A DNA stretch of 64,000 bases from Colwellia sp. Lineage in GTDB: Bacteria > Pseudomonadota > Gammaproteobacteria > Enterobacterales > Alteromonadaceae. Positions 63,256-64,000 of this stretch are shown piece by piece; position 1 is the first letter of the stretch, and each line of letters starts with the position of its first letter. The DNA lies in assembly GCA_013215295.1 (NCBI GenBank), contig JABSOZ010000004.1:1-64000 (forward strand), given 5' to 3'. Below the pieces are notes generated by a model. That model made no database searches, had not been told where the DNA came from, and saw only the letters and a list, made by a program, of their open reading frames with translations. Made by a program: the position numbers and the translations under genes.

Positions 63256-64000
63256 GTGCTTTTAAATAAATTAAAAATTACCCTTCAATACATTATGCCA
63301 AAACATATCATTTCTCGTTTGGCAGGGAAATTTGCCGACGCAGAATGTGGCACGTTAACCACTAAAGCAATTAAAGCATTCATTAAAAACTACAATATTA
63401 ATATGGCTGAAGCAAAGTTTAAAGATGCCGAAGACTTTAAAACATTTAACGATTTCTTTACCCGTGAACTTGAAGAAGGTGCTCGCCCCATTGATAGTGA
63501 CGAAAATGCACTTTGTTACCCTGTTGATGGCGCTATTAGTCAACAAGGCACTATTGAAGACGGCCGTTTAATTCAAGCTAAAGGTTTTGATTATTCGTTA
63601 GAAACATTATTAGGTGGCTCATACAATACTGCCAAGCCATTTCAAGGCGGTAAATTCTCCTGTATCTATTTAGCCCCCAAAGATTATCACCGCATTCATA
63701 TGCCCATGGCTGCAACGTTACGTGAAATGATTTTCGTACCAGGTGATTTATTCTCAGTAAACCCGTTAACCGCTAATAATGTGCCTAATTTATTTTCTCG
63801 TAATGAGCGTGTCGTCGCTATATTTGATACAAAACATGGCCCATTGGCGATGGTGCTTGTAGGAGCAACAATTGTTGCCAGTATAGAAACCACTTGGGCG
63901 GGTACAATTACCTCACCAAGAAAAAAAGGGGTATTCCGAGAAAGTTACCCTAGCGATGGAGCAGATGCGATTACCTTTGAAAAAGGTGATGAAATGGGAC
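63256..64000 (+). CDS. psd: Phosphatidylserine decarboxylase, 5' part
   Basis: Partial: 248 codons to the right edge. The start is GTG at 63256, with AAGGA seven bases upstream ([20 protein letters not shown]). [26 protein letters not shown] and [14 protein letters not shown] are typical of bacterial Psd. The LGST-type autocleavage site that forms the pyruvoyl group lies beyond the window. It makes phosphatidylethanolamine in the inner membrane. Follows rsgA as in E. coli. Confidence 0.95.
   Translation, partial: MLLNKLKITLQYIMPKHIISRLAGKFADAECGTLTTKAIKAFIKNYNINMAEAKFKDAEDFKTFNDFFTRELEEGARPIDSDENALCYPVDGAISQQGTIEDGRLIQAKGFDYSLETLLGGSYNTAKPFQGGKFSCIYLAPKDYHRIHMPMAATLREMIFVPGDLFSVNPLTANNVPNLFSRNERVVAIFDTKHGPLAMVLVGATIVASIETTWAGTITSPRKKGVFRESYPSDGADAITFEKGDEMG

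Overview
The window is a housekeeping stretch of a low-GC, Gram-negative gammaproteobacterium. Protein sequences and gene neighbourhoods point to the order Alteromonadales, most likely Colwelliaceae (Colwellia/Thalassotalea-like). This rests on recognised protein families, on the runs mutL-miaA-hfq-hflXKC-yjeT-purA, metJ/metBL and orn-rsgA-psd, on the AT-rich intergenic DNA, and on two EF-G genes. No taxonomic search was run.

Region 1 (1-15472), mostly minus strand. Reading downstream it holds tRNA-Trp, secE-nusG, rplKAJL, rpoBC, then the str operon rpsL-rpsG-fusA, with fusA cut by the window edge. yhfA (plus strand) and prkB separate this from the next block. Region 2 (15571-29708), minus strand, is the S10, spc and alpha ribosomal operons in series, including rpmJ and secY, ending at rplQ. 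The S10-spc-alpha block therefore lies upstream of the beta and str operons, a permutation of the usual order (beta, str, S10, spc, alpha). Conserved regulatory RNA can be seen: an alpha-operon leader before rpsM, a structured rplJ leader, an rplL-rpoB attenuator and an S10 leader.

Region 3 (29784-37189) is accessory. It has an ECF sigma factor, a zinc-type anti-sigma factor and a secreted tandem-PDZ protein in overlapping frames, then a second EF-G (fusA2), the pseudouridine synthase rluF and an unrecognised 484-aa protein that may be a degenerate HD-GYP relative. Region 4 (37294-43389) is methionine biosynthesis (metL, metB and divergent metJ with met boxes between), a small membrane protein and a malic enzyme.

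Region 5 (43711-55509) is the conserved RNA/quality-control block: purA, yjeT, hflC, hflK, hflX, hfq, miaA, mutL, an amidase, tsaE, and divergent queG. Region 6 (55496-61422) interrupts the familiar queG-orn neighbourhood with a tight three-gene operon: a very degenerate hybrid-kinase-like membrane protein, a DUF1289 protein and a receiver-TPR protein whose phosphoacceptor Asp is replaced by Ser. A hotdog-fold DUF4442 gene lies upstream of it. This is the best candidate for an undescribed system. Region 7 (61429-64000) is orn, rsgA and a partial psd. No CRISPR array, prophage, insertion sequence or rRNA was seen.
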